In this document: one piece after another, positions 1 to 11,869 of the stretch
Numbering within the stretch: the stretch's first letter is position 1
Layout of the letters: every line of letters begins with the position of its first letter
NCBI RefSeq assembly: GCF_031755915.1
Contig: NC_083384.1
Coordinates: 7,666,501-7,730,500, forward strand
Source: Ziziphus jujuba
Lineage: Eukaryota > Streptophyta > Magnoliopsida > Rosales > Rhamnaceae
DNA: 64,000 nucleotides
Direction of reading: 5' to 3'
Program-made: the position numbers and the translations under genes
Notes under the pieces: generated by a model
Databases searched by the model: none
Told to the model about the DNA's origin: nothing
Seen by the model: the letters and a program-made list of their open reading frames with translations, nothing else

Positions 1-321
1 CTCGAGGGTCTGTGTATCTCCTCCTGTCTCTCTAGCTCGAGCGCTGCATCCCTGGCGGACTGATAGGTGGGATGTACTGATCCAGAAAGGGTGTAGCCGA
101 TGCTCTCTTTCAATCCGTCTATGAACCTCACCTTCTTCGTGTGATCGTCGGGAATCAGGTGCATGTAGAATTCTGATAGTTCTCGGAATCTCCTCTCGTA
201 CTCTGTCACTGTCATGTTCCCCTGTCGTAGTTCTTCGAACTCTCTCCTTCTTGCTTCACGGTAGGCAGGAGGACAAAACTCAGTAGAGAAGACCATCTTG
301 AACTAATCCCACGTATGCCTT
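1..321 (-). pseudogene. Ty3/gypsy gag fragment
   Basis: Read on the minus strand this matches the gag region of the complete element further right (about 25365-25686), including the stretch encoding the retrotransposon gag domain. It has no start and continues beyond the left edge of the window. Its 5' side on the minus strand is not a leader but integrase sequence: the match switches at 320-321, where two shared bases (TT) sit at the junction. The piece is therefore a rearranged relic with no gene function. Identity to the complete copy is high, so the rearrangement is fairly recent or belongs to a close relative. Confidence 0.85.
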
Positions 322-1014
322 GCACGAACAACTGGGCTAACTTCTCGGGTGAAAAACGTTCTCGCACCGGTAGGAAGTGTGCCGACTTGGTGAGACGATC
401 AATGATTACCCAAATGCCGTCGTACCTTCTAGGTGTGGAAGGAAGCTTGAATACGAAGTCCATGTTGAGTTCTTCCCACTTCCACACGGGAATCGGTAAA
501 GGTTGGAGTAGTTCCGAAGGCTTCTGTCTTTCTGCTTTCACTTGTTGACAAATCAAACACTTTGATACGAAGTCTGCCACTTCTCTCTTCATACCAATCC
601 ACCAATAATACTTAACAAGCGTCCGGTACATCTTGGTACTCCCAGGATGCATCGCATACATCGAGCTGTGCGCCTCCTCTAAAATCTCCTTCTTGAGTCC
701 TGGAATATCCGGAACACAAAGTCGTCCTTTATACACGAGGGCTCCATCCCTCCTTATGGAAAATTCCGGATCAAGACCTTCTTGTACCTTGCCCTTAATT
801 GTCCTCAACTTAGGATCTTCCATTTGGGTCTCTACTATACGATCCACCAACACCGGTCGTACCTGGAAGCTAGCCATGAGAACTCCTGAAGGATGCATAT
901 GCATTAACACCCCCATCTTCTTCAACTCCACCATGAGAGGTAGTTGGATGACTTGGATGTGAGCAAGGGATCCAGTAGCCTTCCTACTCAAAGCATCTGC
1001 CACTACATTCGCCT
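320..1014 (-). pseudogene. Ty3/gypsy RNase H tail and integrase fragment
   Basis: On the minus strand this encodes the last RNase H residues (ADALSRK), the HHCC zinc-binding part of integrase and the first catalytic Asp region (NMDFVF), matching the complete element at about 28009-28696. It ends abruptly after LFVQ and runs into gag sequence instead of the rest of the integrase core. It begins abruptly at about 1014, inside RNase H. At the place where the complete element has a TAA stop (28074-28076), this copy has CAA, so the frame reads straight from RNase H into integrase. That makes it a useful witness for the ancestral reading frame. Confidence 0.9.
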
Positions 1015-2289
1015 AATAGTGACTTTAACTTCCCTCTTGTGCAACTTTCCTTCTCATGCCCACTAATTAAGGATAGTCAAATTGGTCCACGAGAACACGA
1101 TCTACAAGTCTTGGTCATAGTCGAACGCTAACCATAAGGTGCTTCTAAAGCATGCATCCTTAAACCAACAACCAACTCTCGTGACTCGATCAGCACTTTA
1201 AAAGGTTAGATTAGAACTTAAGTCTAATTTCCTCAAATACTGGTATCACCAAGTTAAGGTTGAGATTAATTCACTTATCTTCGATTACCCTCCTAGTACT
1301 TACAATTATAAAACCCTTGCTCCTCATTGATTAACCAATAGTCTTAACCTCGACAAACATCAATCTTTCTTTTAACTAAATTCATCAAGGTCATGAATAA
1401 AATTCTCAACATCCAAATATCATTCTTGAAAACCCTAAGTTTCCCTTATTTCAAATAAATTCCATGAATCCACACCTCAAGCAATAAGAAATTTAAATCT
1501 TAATTCTAGCATCACCACCAATACTATGAACAAATCACTAGATCCTTAACCCAATAAAGTATTCCACACTTCTTAAATTCTAACTCCGTCCCAAAAATCA
1601 TACTCCTTATCATTGTAAATTATCACCAACAATATCAACCACCTTGAATCGATGAAGCACCACCAATACGAACCTTCAATCTCCAAGGAAATAAGATATC
1701 AAGATCTTAGCTTCTAGAATGAAAATAACCATGCTTAATCATCTAACCATGCCTAAGGAATCATCCTCATCTCATTAACCTCATCAACCACCAAGTAGAA
1801 CTTTACTCGCTATCCGGATCTTGCTTGATTCTCTAAACGCTGTCGTACCTTCTCTTTGTGAACGATAGTTTAAGCACGAAATCCATGTTTACATCTCCCT
1901 ACTTTTACTTATCGGTGACCTAAGTACCTTTATTCGGATCTTGCAACTTCCTTTATCGTGCCAAACCACCATGTCATCCAGTGAGTATTCCATACGTCTT
2001 TATACCCTTGGGGTGTATCGCATACATTGAATCACGTGCTTCCTTTAGGATCTCCTTTTTGAACTCAACGATACCCTGCTTTTGATTCTCGACTGGCGAT
2101 ACTTAACCCTTAAGTCGCTCTTGGAAAAACCATAACATAAAACAAATGATAAAATATATTTTTCAAATATACCTAACTTGCATAGGCAATTGTTAAAACT
2201 CCACATTGAAATAATAATGAGCACATGAATAAGTGCACAAAATCATATCTTAAAATTCATAGCATAAAATAAAATATGCACGCTTGTAA
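1015..2289. repeat. degenerate retroelement sequence
   Basis: No intact gene. About 1840-2110 is a heavily mutated minus-strand match to the integrase region: runs corresponding to the segment that reads CGCATACAT in the cleaner copy at 650 can be followed, as can the stretch around 420-480. A weak plus-strand resemblance to the reverse-transcriptase YHQ region lies near 1240, but it is too decayed to assert. The rest is AT-rich and unrecognised. Confidence 0.5.
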
Positions 2290-2540
2290 TGGAGGTACGT
2301 ACGACACCTTCTACATGTTACGTAATCCATGATTCCAACTGTCGCCGACACTCTGCTACCAATACAAACCAGGGTGGTTGCCTATATTGGCCGTCCAATT
2401 CCCCGGGCTCGTAGGCAACATGATCATGGGGCTAGCTCTACATGGACCACATTGGTTCGCCGCCTCCATATGGTGCAGTATAATATTAAACAATATAACA
2501 TACAGATACATGTACGAGCACAAACCAAAAATACTTGAAT
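2290..2540 (-). repeat. fragment of a variant 3-kb LTR
   Basis: The reverse complement matches the segment formed by 7950-8052 joined to 10960-11110, which is part of the plus-strand variant LTR. Shared landmarks are the stretch around GCTAGCCC, the ATGTTGCCTACG run and TTGTATTGGTAGCA. This copy lacks the solo LTR found at 8053-10959. It therefore shows the uninterrupted (empty) form of that insertion site. Confidence 0.75.
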
Positions 2541-2880
2541 AAAACACCTTTAATTTCAAATACCACTTTGAAAAGCATTTAAATTTTGATAATCGATCGG
2601 GAAAATATTTTGACGCCTTGAAATCGATCGACACACATCCTTAGGCAATCATCCTTCTTCTCCATGAACGAAACGGATACCATTCACGATGATAAGCTTG
2701 ACCTTCAAAAAGAAAAGGCATCCTCGACCATCGACTAGGCCATAGGAATTTCCCGTTGGGCTAGATGATCCTAATTGACACCCTCGAAGATTAGAGTTAT
2801 TCAAACTCGGGCAACGAATTTACTTCGAGACAAACAGAAAGAACGCTTTCACACGGGTAAAACGAGAGATTAGACACGGA
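2541..2880. other. no gene recognised
   Basis: Leader-side sequence of the minus-strand element whose LTR begins at 2941. It no longer resembles the leader of the complete element after about 60 bases. No coding potential or repeat structure was recognised. Confidence 0.4.
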
Positions 2881-2926
2881 TGGGACACACAACAATGCAC
2901 AGTCCCTTAGGATTACAAGAACCTAT

Positions 2927-2938
2927 GCTCTGATACCA
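2927..2938 (-). other. primer-binding site (tRNA-iMet type)
   Basis: The minus strand reads TGGTATCAGAGC, the standard plant Ty3/gypsy primer-binding site for initiator tRNA-Met, two bases from the LTR end at 2941. This marks 2941-5925 as the 5' LTR of a minus-strand element whose body runs to the left. The body is badly rearranged and its 3' LTR is not in the window. Confidence 0.85.
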
Positions 2939-2940
2939 AC

Positions 2941-5925
2941 TGTCAGGACCCGTCCAGAATTCCTCCTCCGGAACCCTAGACAGCCCTGATCCCAGGGAAA
3001 CCCTACCGAACTCTCCAACGGAAAATCCGGCAGAGCCTCCCCTAAGGGATTTACTTACCACAAATTTACCTGCACTGAAAACACACTTCTAAAATTGTCC
3101 CCTTATTCCTCCCACAGTACTACGAACTGGTTCCACAATTTCAGCACTCCAAAATAAAAATACAGTAATCCAGTGCAAAATAAATACAACAAGAGTGAAA
3201 GAAATATTACAGCTGCAATAAAAGAATAACAGGGTACTGCCGAACTAAAACAGCGAGGAAGATCAAGTCCGCTCCGAGTGAACACCGACAACCTGGTACC
3301 TAGAGGAACGGAATTTAAGAGTGTGAGATGCTAATCATCTCAGTGAGCGACCCTACTACTATACCATATAATATCACAGTAATAAGTATAAATAATAATT
3401 ATTTGGAAATAATATTTTCTCTCAAAACCCTTACAATTCTCTCAGTTGGAAAGGTTCCCCTTTTAAACAATTTCACAAAACCCTTTATCCATATTCCCCG
3501 AAAACCAAGACATCAATTAAATACCAGAAGCGGTAACAATTATATTTTTAATTCCAATTCAGTTTCCAAACATTTTATTTTTAAAACACAGTTCTGAAAA
3601 TCATTTGATGCACCCACTATATACCAGTGGCGCCAACAGTACCCAGCGTCCCAAGGTACCGCCAGACAGGAGGTTATAGAAAGAAACCGGCATACGGTCG
3701 CGTGGCGTCCCACTGCGCCGCTGCTAACCTGGTGTCCCGGCCATGGGGGGTGGCCGCCCTCTCCGATGGCATGCACAGGACACCCTCATAATATCAACCG
3801 CGCGCTACTCACACCCACCTGCGCGCTAATCACAACCGTGTGCACACTAACCATATCACATATACCATATCACATAATCAGAACACCAGTACGTGCACGG
3901 TGCATCTAAAAATTATAAAATCCATAAATTTAAATCATAAAACAAATTTCACATTTTTCATAAGCATAGCGGGCATAATCCATCCGCTTGAACCGGGAAA
4001 TTCTCCACAATTTCCTTATAATCCATACCATAAATTCCATGATTTTCAAATCCACCAACTCCCAAATCCATCAATTCAAATATCCACATTTTTTTTTCCA
4101 AGCATAAATAATTTCTCGAAATATCATAATCAAATCCCATAATATTTTATGGGCATATTTCATAAAAATTGAAATCACCAACATAACCAAATATTTTCCT
4201 TGAAATATTTGAAAATCGAATCGTGCCCAATTTACCATTAAAACCACACAAATTTCAAAATCCTCAAAACCATAAAATAATTCCACATGGCATAAATTGT
4301 AGAATTCGCATTTTCTTAAATCCAATAAATTCATAAATAATTCTACAATAAATCTAATAAATATTTGGCACATAGAAATTAAATTCCAAATATTTAATTC
4401 ACACATAATATATTCATCAATTAAATTCCCCAAAATTAATTTGAAGGTGGGTCACTCACCTTGTGCACGTATCTCAATCAAGATCCTCCGCAGGATCGAC
4501 TCCGCTACTTGCACGTGCACCTAAAACATCCACAGTACCAAAACCACAAATATTAATATTTTATTCGGGTAATCCCCAAATGGGTACCCGAGGAGCGAAC
4601 ACCAAACGATAACTAAAATTTACGAATGATATACCGAATCGAAGCTCGAGTGATGCTAATCACAGATCCGGTCTTAATTTCCGATGATCGTACCCGACGG
4701 GGTCGGAATTTTATCGGGAAGCTTTTCGGGTTTCGGCTCTGCAATTCTCCCAAACCGTCGCGAATTGGTGGAAACGGAAGTCGGATTTGGGTTCAGGAGG
4801 TCGAACACTGCGGACTGGAGCTGGCCGGAATTTTCGGGGTACTCGCCGGAACAGTAATTTCCGGCGGGCCGCCACGTCACCGGCAACCGTCGCCGGAACA
4901 GTAATTTCCGACGGTGGCCGTTTGCTGTGAAATTTTGCAGATTTGTAGATCGTGAGGAGAGCAATCCAACGGGACCGACGGTGAGCAAAACGGAGGTCGG
5001 ACGGCGGAGAAATCACCGTTTGAAGATTTTCGACCCCTCGCCGGAAAACGCTCCGATCCCGGCGCGTCGGTGGTCCGATGGCCGTGATGTTTGGTGGGTA
5101 GGCCGGACTTGAGGAGAGGATGCTGGGTGTATGGCGCGTGTACTGTATATCAGCTGGAATAGTGCCGATTCGCGGTGGCCGGCGGTGGAGGGGAAAAATC
5201 GCCGCCAAACTTCGGACGTCCGATCCGGGCGCGTCCGGCGGCCGTTCGCCGTGAAATTTGGAGGTTTTGCCGGAAATGAGGTGGGCAAGCTTTCTGTCCG
5301 GCGCGTGTACAGTAACTCGGCCGGAACAGTGGCAAAATCCGGTGGCCGGCGGTGGCTCTCTCTCTCTCTCTTTCTCTCTCCTCTCTCTCTTTCTCTCTCT
5401 TCTTTCTCTTTCTCTCTCTTCCCCGAGAGTTTTTCAAAATTAAATCCCTGCATGACACTGTTCATGCCACGTGGACCACTCAGAAGCTGACACGTGGCAT
5501 TTTACTGTTCACGACCCAAAAACATTAAAATAATACAGTATCCGATAAACTTCAAACGTCCATAACTTTTTAACCGGATGTCCGTTTTGAGCGTGCCGCT
5601 AGTCTGTGAACTCGTATCGACGAGCACTTCACAACCATGCATGAGTCAAAGCTCAATTCCTCATAAACAAAAAGTCAACTCCGGCACCCCTTGGACAGTT
5701 TGGACCGCAACTTGTTTCGTCCATAACTTTCAAACCGTAGCTCCGTTTTCGACGTGCTACCAGTCTACGAACTCAGGGCGTCATGCACTTCGCCACGGTA
5801 CCCTAGTCAACTCAAAATTCTCACCGAGTCAAAAAGTCAACTTTTGACCCCCTTCGGTCAACGGTCAACGGTCAACCTCGGTCAACGTGCACGGATTCCG
5901 GTGCGATTTGGGACGGGGTGTTACA
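2941..5925 (-). mobile_element. 5' LTR of a minus-strand Tekay-like element
   Basis: Begins TGTCAGGACCCGTCC and ends GGGGTGTTACA on the plus strand, that is TGTAACACC...CCTGACA on its own strand, about 2985 bp. A primer-binding site adjoins the inner end. It carries the same landmarks as the complete element's LTR: TTGAC-rich start, GA-rich tract, GC-rich hairpin-dense block, the GATCCT/AGGATC hairpin, the AT-rich block and the GAGATG/CATCTC hairpin. Its outer end abuts TAGCA inside another LTR (5926 onward) from which about the first 170 bases are missing. They probably lie beyond the unseen 3' LTR, with TAGCA as the target duplication. Confidence 0.85.
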
Positions 5926-8052
5926 TAGCATGTTGAAAATGGAGCTACGGTTTGAAAGTTGTGAGCAAAACAAGTTGAGATCCAAACTGTCCAATGGGTG
6001 CCGGAGTTGACTTTTTGTTCATGCAAAGTTGAGCTTTGACTCATGCATGGTTATGAAGTACTCATCGATACGAGTCCGTAAACTAGCGGCATGTCCGATT
6101 TAGACATGTGGTTTGAAAGTTATAGACCTGTAAAATTTTTCAAATACAGTATTATTTTAATATTATTTTTACATATGTGAACAGTGTACCACGTGTGACT
6201 TAATAAAAGGTGCCATGTGTCACAACGGTGAGATGCCACATGTCAGCTATGGTTAAATACCATATTATTTTATTATTATTCTATACAATAATATTATTTT
6301 AATATTATTTCATTATTTTATTTTATTTCTTTTTCTTTTTTCTTTTTTTTTCTTCTCCCCACGTGGGGAAAAAAGGGGGAAAAAACACGGGGGGCACGAT
6401 TTTCTTCTTCTTCTTCTTCCTCCCCCCCCGATGGGTCCACCTTCCTCCTCACTCATCTCCGGCCGATTAACCACTGTGCGGATGGCAGCAGGCCACACGC
6501 ACTGGACAGACCGGCGACCCATGATGGCACAACCTCAGCCACTCAATCTCCCGCCAGTGGAGTGGCTAATGCGCCAGGATCGGCGCATAACGCAGGCAGT
6601 CGGCTTCCTCCCCGTCGGTTTTTCGGCGGCTATCAGCCGTGCAACCAGTCCATTCCCACCAATTTAAACCCCTTGAGTCCGTTTCCAAGCTCAAATTGGC
6701 TCAAACCTTGCTCGTTTGTGGGATATTGTGGAGTTCAAAACCGCCAATGACTCCCCGATGAGATTCCAGCCATCTCCGGCGGCAGTGGGGCAAATTGAAG
6801 GTATATTCTTGATGTCCTCGTTATAAGCTTCGATTTGGTACCTTATTTGTGAATTGTGATTGAGTATTTTGCAAGATGCCATTTTTGGATAAAATAATAT
6901 TATTTTAATGTGGTCATATGAAAAATGTATGTGTGATGTTTAAATAATTGTTATTTATATTGATGATGTCCAATTGTGTTGAATTACATAAATATGGGTT
7001 GAATTAATGTTTTCTTAAGTTTGGAAAGCTATAGATTTTTAACTGCTGTTAAATTATTATTAACTTTACTGGGAGGTTACTGTGAAGTTATGACAGCTAA
7101 TAAAATGTATCTTTATATGCTTAATTATTTGTGGAATTCTATGTGGTTCTATTGACATTTAGTATGAATTAATTTGAAAGTTTACGGAATTGATTATATT
7201 GAATTATTGTGGAAGAGACTAATTTTATGAAATTATGATTTAAATTTTATTATATTTATTGATGCTAAATGGATATTTGGTTTATTAAGGAATTCTTGAT
7301 TTTTATTATTGTGATTTAATTGTACTCATTACGTATGAGCAAGGTGTTTTCATTTAATTAAGTGTATTTGGATTTTAATATTATTTTTGGGCATGATTTG
7401 GCTTTAAATATTTCGAGGAAAATATTGGTTAAGTTTGGTGGTTTCAAATTATATAATTATGCCCTTGGAATATTATTTAATTGATTTTATGATTTGGGGA
7501 AAAATTATTGTATATTATTATCGGTAGATTTATGCTGGTATTATTTAAGAAAAATGTGGGACGGTGAATTTGAAAAAAATGGTATAATTTCCACTGTGAA
7601 TTTTGGAAAAATTGCATATTTTAATAATAAATATGGTTATTTATTTTAGATGCACCCATACACGTACCGGTGTTCTGTACTGTATATGTGGATGAGCGCG
7701 CAAGTTGTAATGTCTCCCGTGAGTTGCGATCGGACCGAGGGCAGGCAAGTTTGATATTGGCCATAAGCCGCCCCCCTCCATGGCCGGGATGACGGTTTAA
7801 GCAGCGGTGCTGTCGGGACGCCGAAGCGACCGTATGCAAGTTTCTCTCTTTAACCTCCCGTCAGTCGGTGCTCGGGACGCTAGGTACCTTCGGGCACCAC
7901 TGGTATATAGTATGGTGCATCAAGTATTTTTTTTTTTTTATGTTCGTACATATATTTGCATGTTATCTTGTTTGATATTATACTGCATATACCACACCAT
8001 ACGGAGACGGCGAACCAATGTGGTCCATGTAGAGCTAGCCCTATAATCATGT

Positions 8053-10959
8053 TGTCAGGACCCGTCCAAAATTCCTCACCGGATCCCTAGACAAGCCCTG
8101 ATCCCAGGGAAACCCTACCGGACCCTCCAATGGAAAATCCGGCAGAACCTCCCCTAAGGGTTGGACTTACCACAAATTACCTGCACTGAAAACACACTTC
8201 TATATTCATCCCCTTATTCCTCCCACAATACTACAAATTGATTCCACAATTTTACAGCACTTCACAGGAATAACAGTAATCCAGTGCATAAATAAAACAT
8301 AAGTGTCCAGAATAGTATGCAGAGCTTCATGAAATGCTATTCAATAGAAAATACAACAAAGATGAAAGAAATATTACAACTGAATTGAACAAGTACAAAG
8401 GTACTTCTCGAACTAAGATAGCGGCGGAGATTTGGTTCGCTCCGAAAGAACGCCTACCACCCCTTACACCTAAGGGAACGGAATTTAAAAACGTGAGATG
8501 CTAATCTTTCTCAGTGAGCGACCCTAGCTACTGAACACTTTTAATAATAATACTATAACGAATAAGGAAATTTAATTAATACCGGCAATTAAATAGGTAA
8601 ATAAATAATAACAGTTGAAAATAATAATTTCTCTCAAAACTCTCACCAATCACTTCGTTGGAAATGTTCCCTTTTTAAAACATTTCCACAAAACCCGATA
8701 TTCGTATTTCCCGAAAACCAAGGGATCAAACAACTTAATAAACAATAAAGAAATAAATACCCCAAATGTAATTAAATGTAATAAAATATAATAAATAATT
8801 TTTGAATACTTTGGGGTTTGAAATTTTATCTGAAAATTTATACTTGACGCACCACACCATATACCAGTGATGCCCTCCGATACCCAGCATCCCGAGCACC
8901 GACTGGCGGGGGTTAAAGAGAGAAACTTGCAAACGACACTTCGGCGTCCCGACAGTACTGCTGCTGAAACCATCATCCCGGCCAAGGAGAGGGGCGGCTG
9001 TGGCCAATATCAAACTTGCCTGCCCACGGTCCAATGGCACTCACGGGAGACATAATACTTGCACGCTAACCACATATACACCGGAACACCAATACTGTAT
9101 GAGTGCATCTAAAATAATTATTAAATTAATTATAACCGTACCGTTTTTCCAAAATCACCGTGGGAAATATACCAATTTTCACATTTACCATCCCACATAT
9201 TTTCCTTTAACAAACCCGGTACGAAAACATCGATAACAATAAAACAATAATTTTTCTCGTAACACGAGGTTCAACAAATAATATACCACGGGCATAATTA
9301 TAAAAATTAAACCACCAATTAAACAAATATTTTTCTTAAAATATTTAAACCAATTATGCCCAAAAATAATATTAAAACCACATACGATTTATTACTGAAA
9401 ATACCTTACTCATGCATAATAAATAAAATTAAATCACAATAATATAATAATTAAGTTGCACCACATGAGCATAATTTCAAATATCAATTAAACACCAATT
9501 AAATATAATTAATTGCCCCAAAATATTTTTAAAGGTGGGTCACTCACCTTAAGCGTGTATATCAGCTAAGATCCTCCGCAGGATCAACTCCACTACCCAC
9601 ACGCGCACCAAAAACATCCACAGTACACCAACCAAATATATTAATATTTTAATCGGGTAACTCCCAAATGGGTACCCGGGGAGCGAACACAAACGACAAC
9701 TAAAAATTACGAGTAATATACCGAATCGAAGCTTGAGTGATGAGGATCACAGATTCGGTCTTACTTCCCGGAGATCGGACCCGAGGTGGCCGGAATCTCA
9801 CCGGAAAGCTTTTGGGATTCAACTCCTCGATTCTCCCAAACCGTCGCAAATTGGAGGAAAAGGACGCCGGATTTGGATTCAGGAGGTCGGAATTAGTGGA
9901 CAGGGACCGGCGGTGCAACTGGGTACTTGCCGGAACAGTGACTTCCGGGGAGCCGCCGCGGTCACCGGCAACCGTCACAGGCGGCAGCGCGTCCGGTGGC
10001 CGATGGCTGAGATTTTTGGAGGTTTTGTAGATCAAGGGGAGAGGATTTCAATGGGACCAGCAGTGAGGCAAACGGAGAACGGACGGCGAAGAGATCGGGG
10101 TTTGAAGGTTTTCGGTGCCTCGCCGGAAAATGCTCCGATCCCGGCGCATTGGAGGTCCCGTGGCCGTGAAATTTGGTGGGCTGGCCGGAATTCCCACGGG
10201 TGAGAGACCAATCAGGCGCGTGTGGCTTGAAAGTGGCTGGAAACGGGTCAACGGCGGTGGCCGGCGGTGGAGGGGAAAAATCACCGCCGAGCTTCGCCGG
10301 CTAGGTCTGGACGCGTGCGGCGACCGGCGGTCTCGGGGTTCGGCTAGGAATGGAGAGGCGCTCCCGTCTGGCGGGTGCGTGTAGCAAGGATCGGCCGGAA
10401 AATTGGATGATTCCGGCGGCCAGTCGTTTCTCTCTCTCCTTCTCTCGCTTTCTCTCTCCTCCCCATCGTTTTTGCCAAATAAAAGCCACCGTGGGTGATA
10501 CTGTTCACCCAAGTGGACCAATCAGGTGTCGACACGTGGCATTACTGTGCACTTAAGCCAGATATAATAAAATATTAGGGTATCCGGCGAACTTCACACA
10601 TTCATAACTTTTTAACCAGATGTCCAATTTAAGCGTGCCACTAGTCTATGAACTCGTATCGACACGTACTTTACAACCATACAAAAGTCAAAACAAAATT
10701 ATACAACAATAAAAAGTCAACTCTTGGCACCTTTGGACAATTTGCACCTCGACTTGTTTTGCCCATAACTTTCAAACTGTAGCTTCGTTTTTGATGTGCT
10801 ACTAGTCTACGAACTTGGGGCATCATGCACTTCGCCACGGTACCATGGTCAACTAGAAATTTCAACTGGAACAAAAAGTCAACTTTTGACCCACTCTGTC
10901 AACGGTCAACCTTGATCAACGTGCACAAATTCAAATGTGGTTTGGGTCGGGGTGTTACA
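8053..10959 (-). mobile_element. solo LTR
   Basis: Runs from TGTCAGGACCCGTCC to GGGGTGTTACA with no internal region. It is flanked by ATGT(T) on both sides, a 5-bp target duplication with one base lost at the left junction. The uninterrupted target is seen on the minus strand near 2420. It is more diverged from the complete element's LTR than the copies at 41665 and 50868, suggesting an older insertion. It lies inside another LTR, so it gives a relative age: the host LTR (5926-11868) is older. Confidence 0.9.
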
Positions 10960-11237
10960 ATGTTGCCTACGAGTCTAGGGGATCGGATGGCTAATATAGG
11001 CAACCACCTTGGTTTGTATTGGTAGCAAAGTGCCGGCGACAGCTGGAATCATGGATCACGTAGCATGTCAAAAGGTATCATACGTATCTCCATTACGAAT
11101 GTGCATATTTCATTTTATGTTATGGATTTTAAGATATGATTTTTATGTATTTATGTTATGTTATCTAATTGTGATTTAATTTCTTACCAATATTCTTAAT
11201 CGATGTTATTATATTATTATTACTACCATATGATACC

Positions 11238-11425
11238 TTCGGATAAGTATAACAGCCTACGGGCAAGAAAGATAGCCATCGGGCAAGTATAATAGTTCTC
11301 GGACAAGTGGTAGCCTTTGGGTAGGTGAGATAGCCCTTGGGCAGGTGTGGTTATGTGGTAGCCCTCGGGCAAGTTATATTAATGCATGTATGGGAATACC
11401 ATAGCCTTAAGGCAAGTTACATTAA
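11238..11425 (+). repeat. degenerate minisatellite inside an LTR
   Basis: Seven or eight copies of a short unit close to TAGCCYTCGGGCAAG, spaced about 18 to 40 bases apart, with unit variants such as CATCGGGCAAG, CTTTGGGTAGG and CTTAAGGCAAG. It is found only in this variant LTR and not in the other LTR copies of the window. Confidence 0.75.
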
Positions 11426-11869
11426 TACTAGTATCATTAAAACGTTGTTATTGTTTTTATTTTGTTGTTAGTGTGATGTTGTTTTTCCTTTCTTTCTATG
11501 TTACACATTGGCATATTTCTAACACGATATTGAAGTGTAATTGACATGTGCAGCACTAAGTGGGTGGTGTGGGCAGACGAGAATCTCTGATAATATATCT
11601 TAATTGGTTATTTACTAAATTGATTCCATTATATGCCTTTTATATAATTTGTTATCGAAGTGCTGCCAGTTGTGGAGCTTAAATTGTAGTAATGTGGGAG
11701 GGATAAGGTGGTGTACATAGAAGTGTATTTTCAGTGCAGGAAAATTGTGGTAAGTCTAACCCTTAGGGGAGGTTCTACCGGATTTTCTATTGGAAGATTC
11801 GGTAAGGTTTCCCTGGGATCAGGACTTGTCTAGGGTTTCGGTGAGGAATTTTGGATGGGTCCTGACAGT

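Larger units (their letters stand above)
5926..11868 (+). mobile_element. variant 3-kb LTR, split by a solo LTR
   Basis: The segments 5926-8052 and 10960-11868 together form about 3.04 kb of LTR, ending GGGTCCTGACA at 11868. The start lines up with an internal point about 170 bases into the solo LTR at 17939, so its 5' end is lost at the junction with the minus-strand LTR. Shared landmarks include the GGAGCTACGGTTTGAAAG block and the GGTGTTCTGT...GGTATATAGTATGGTGCATC core (7648-7925). It differs from the other LTRs in carrying the 7950-8052/10960-11110 segment and a minisatellite at 11238-11425. No clear primer-binding site follows; the next bases belong to the DUF1985 gene. Confidence 0.75.

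Noticed and set aside
1200..1300. Plus-strand reverse-transcriptase remnant
   Set aside because: Only a YHQ-like word and a few neighbouring residues resemble RT, on the strand opposite to the nearby integrase relic. Too weak to call.
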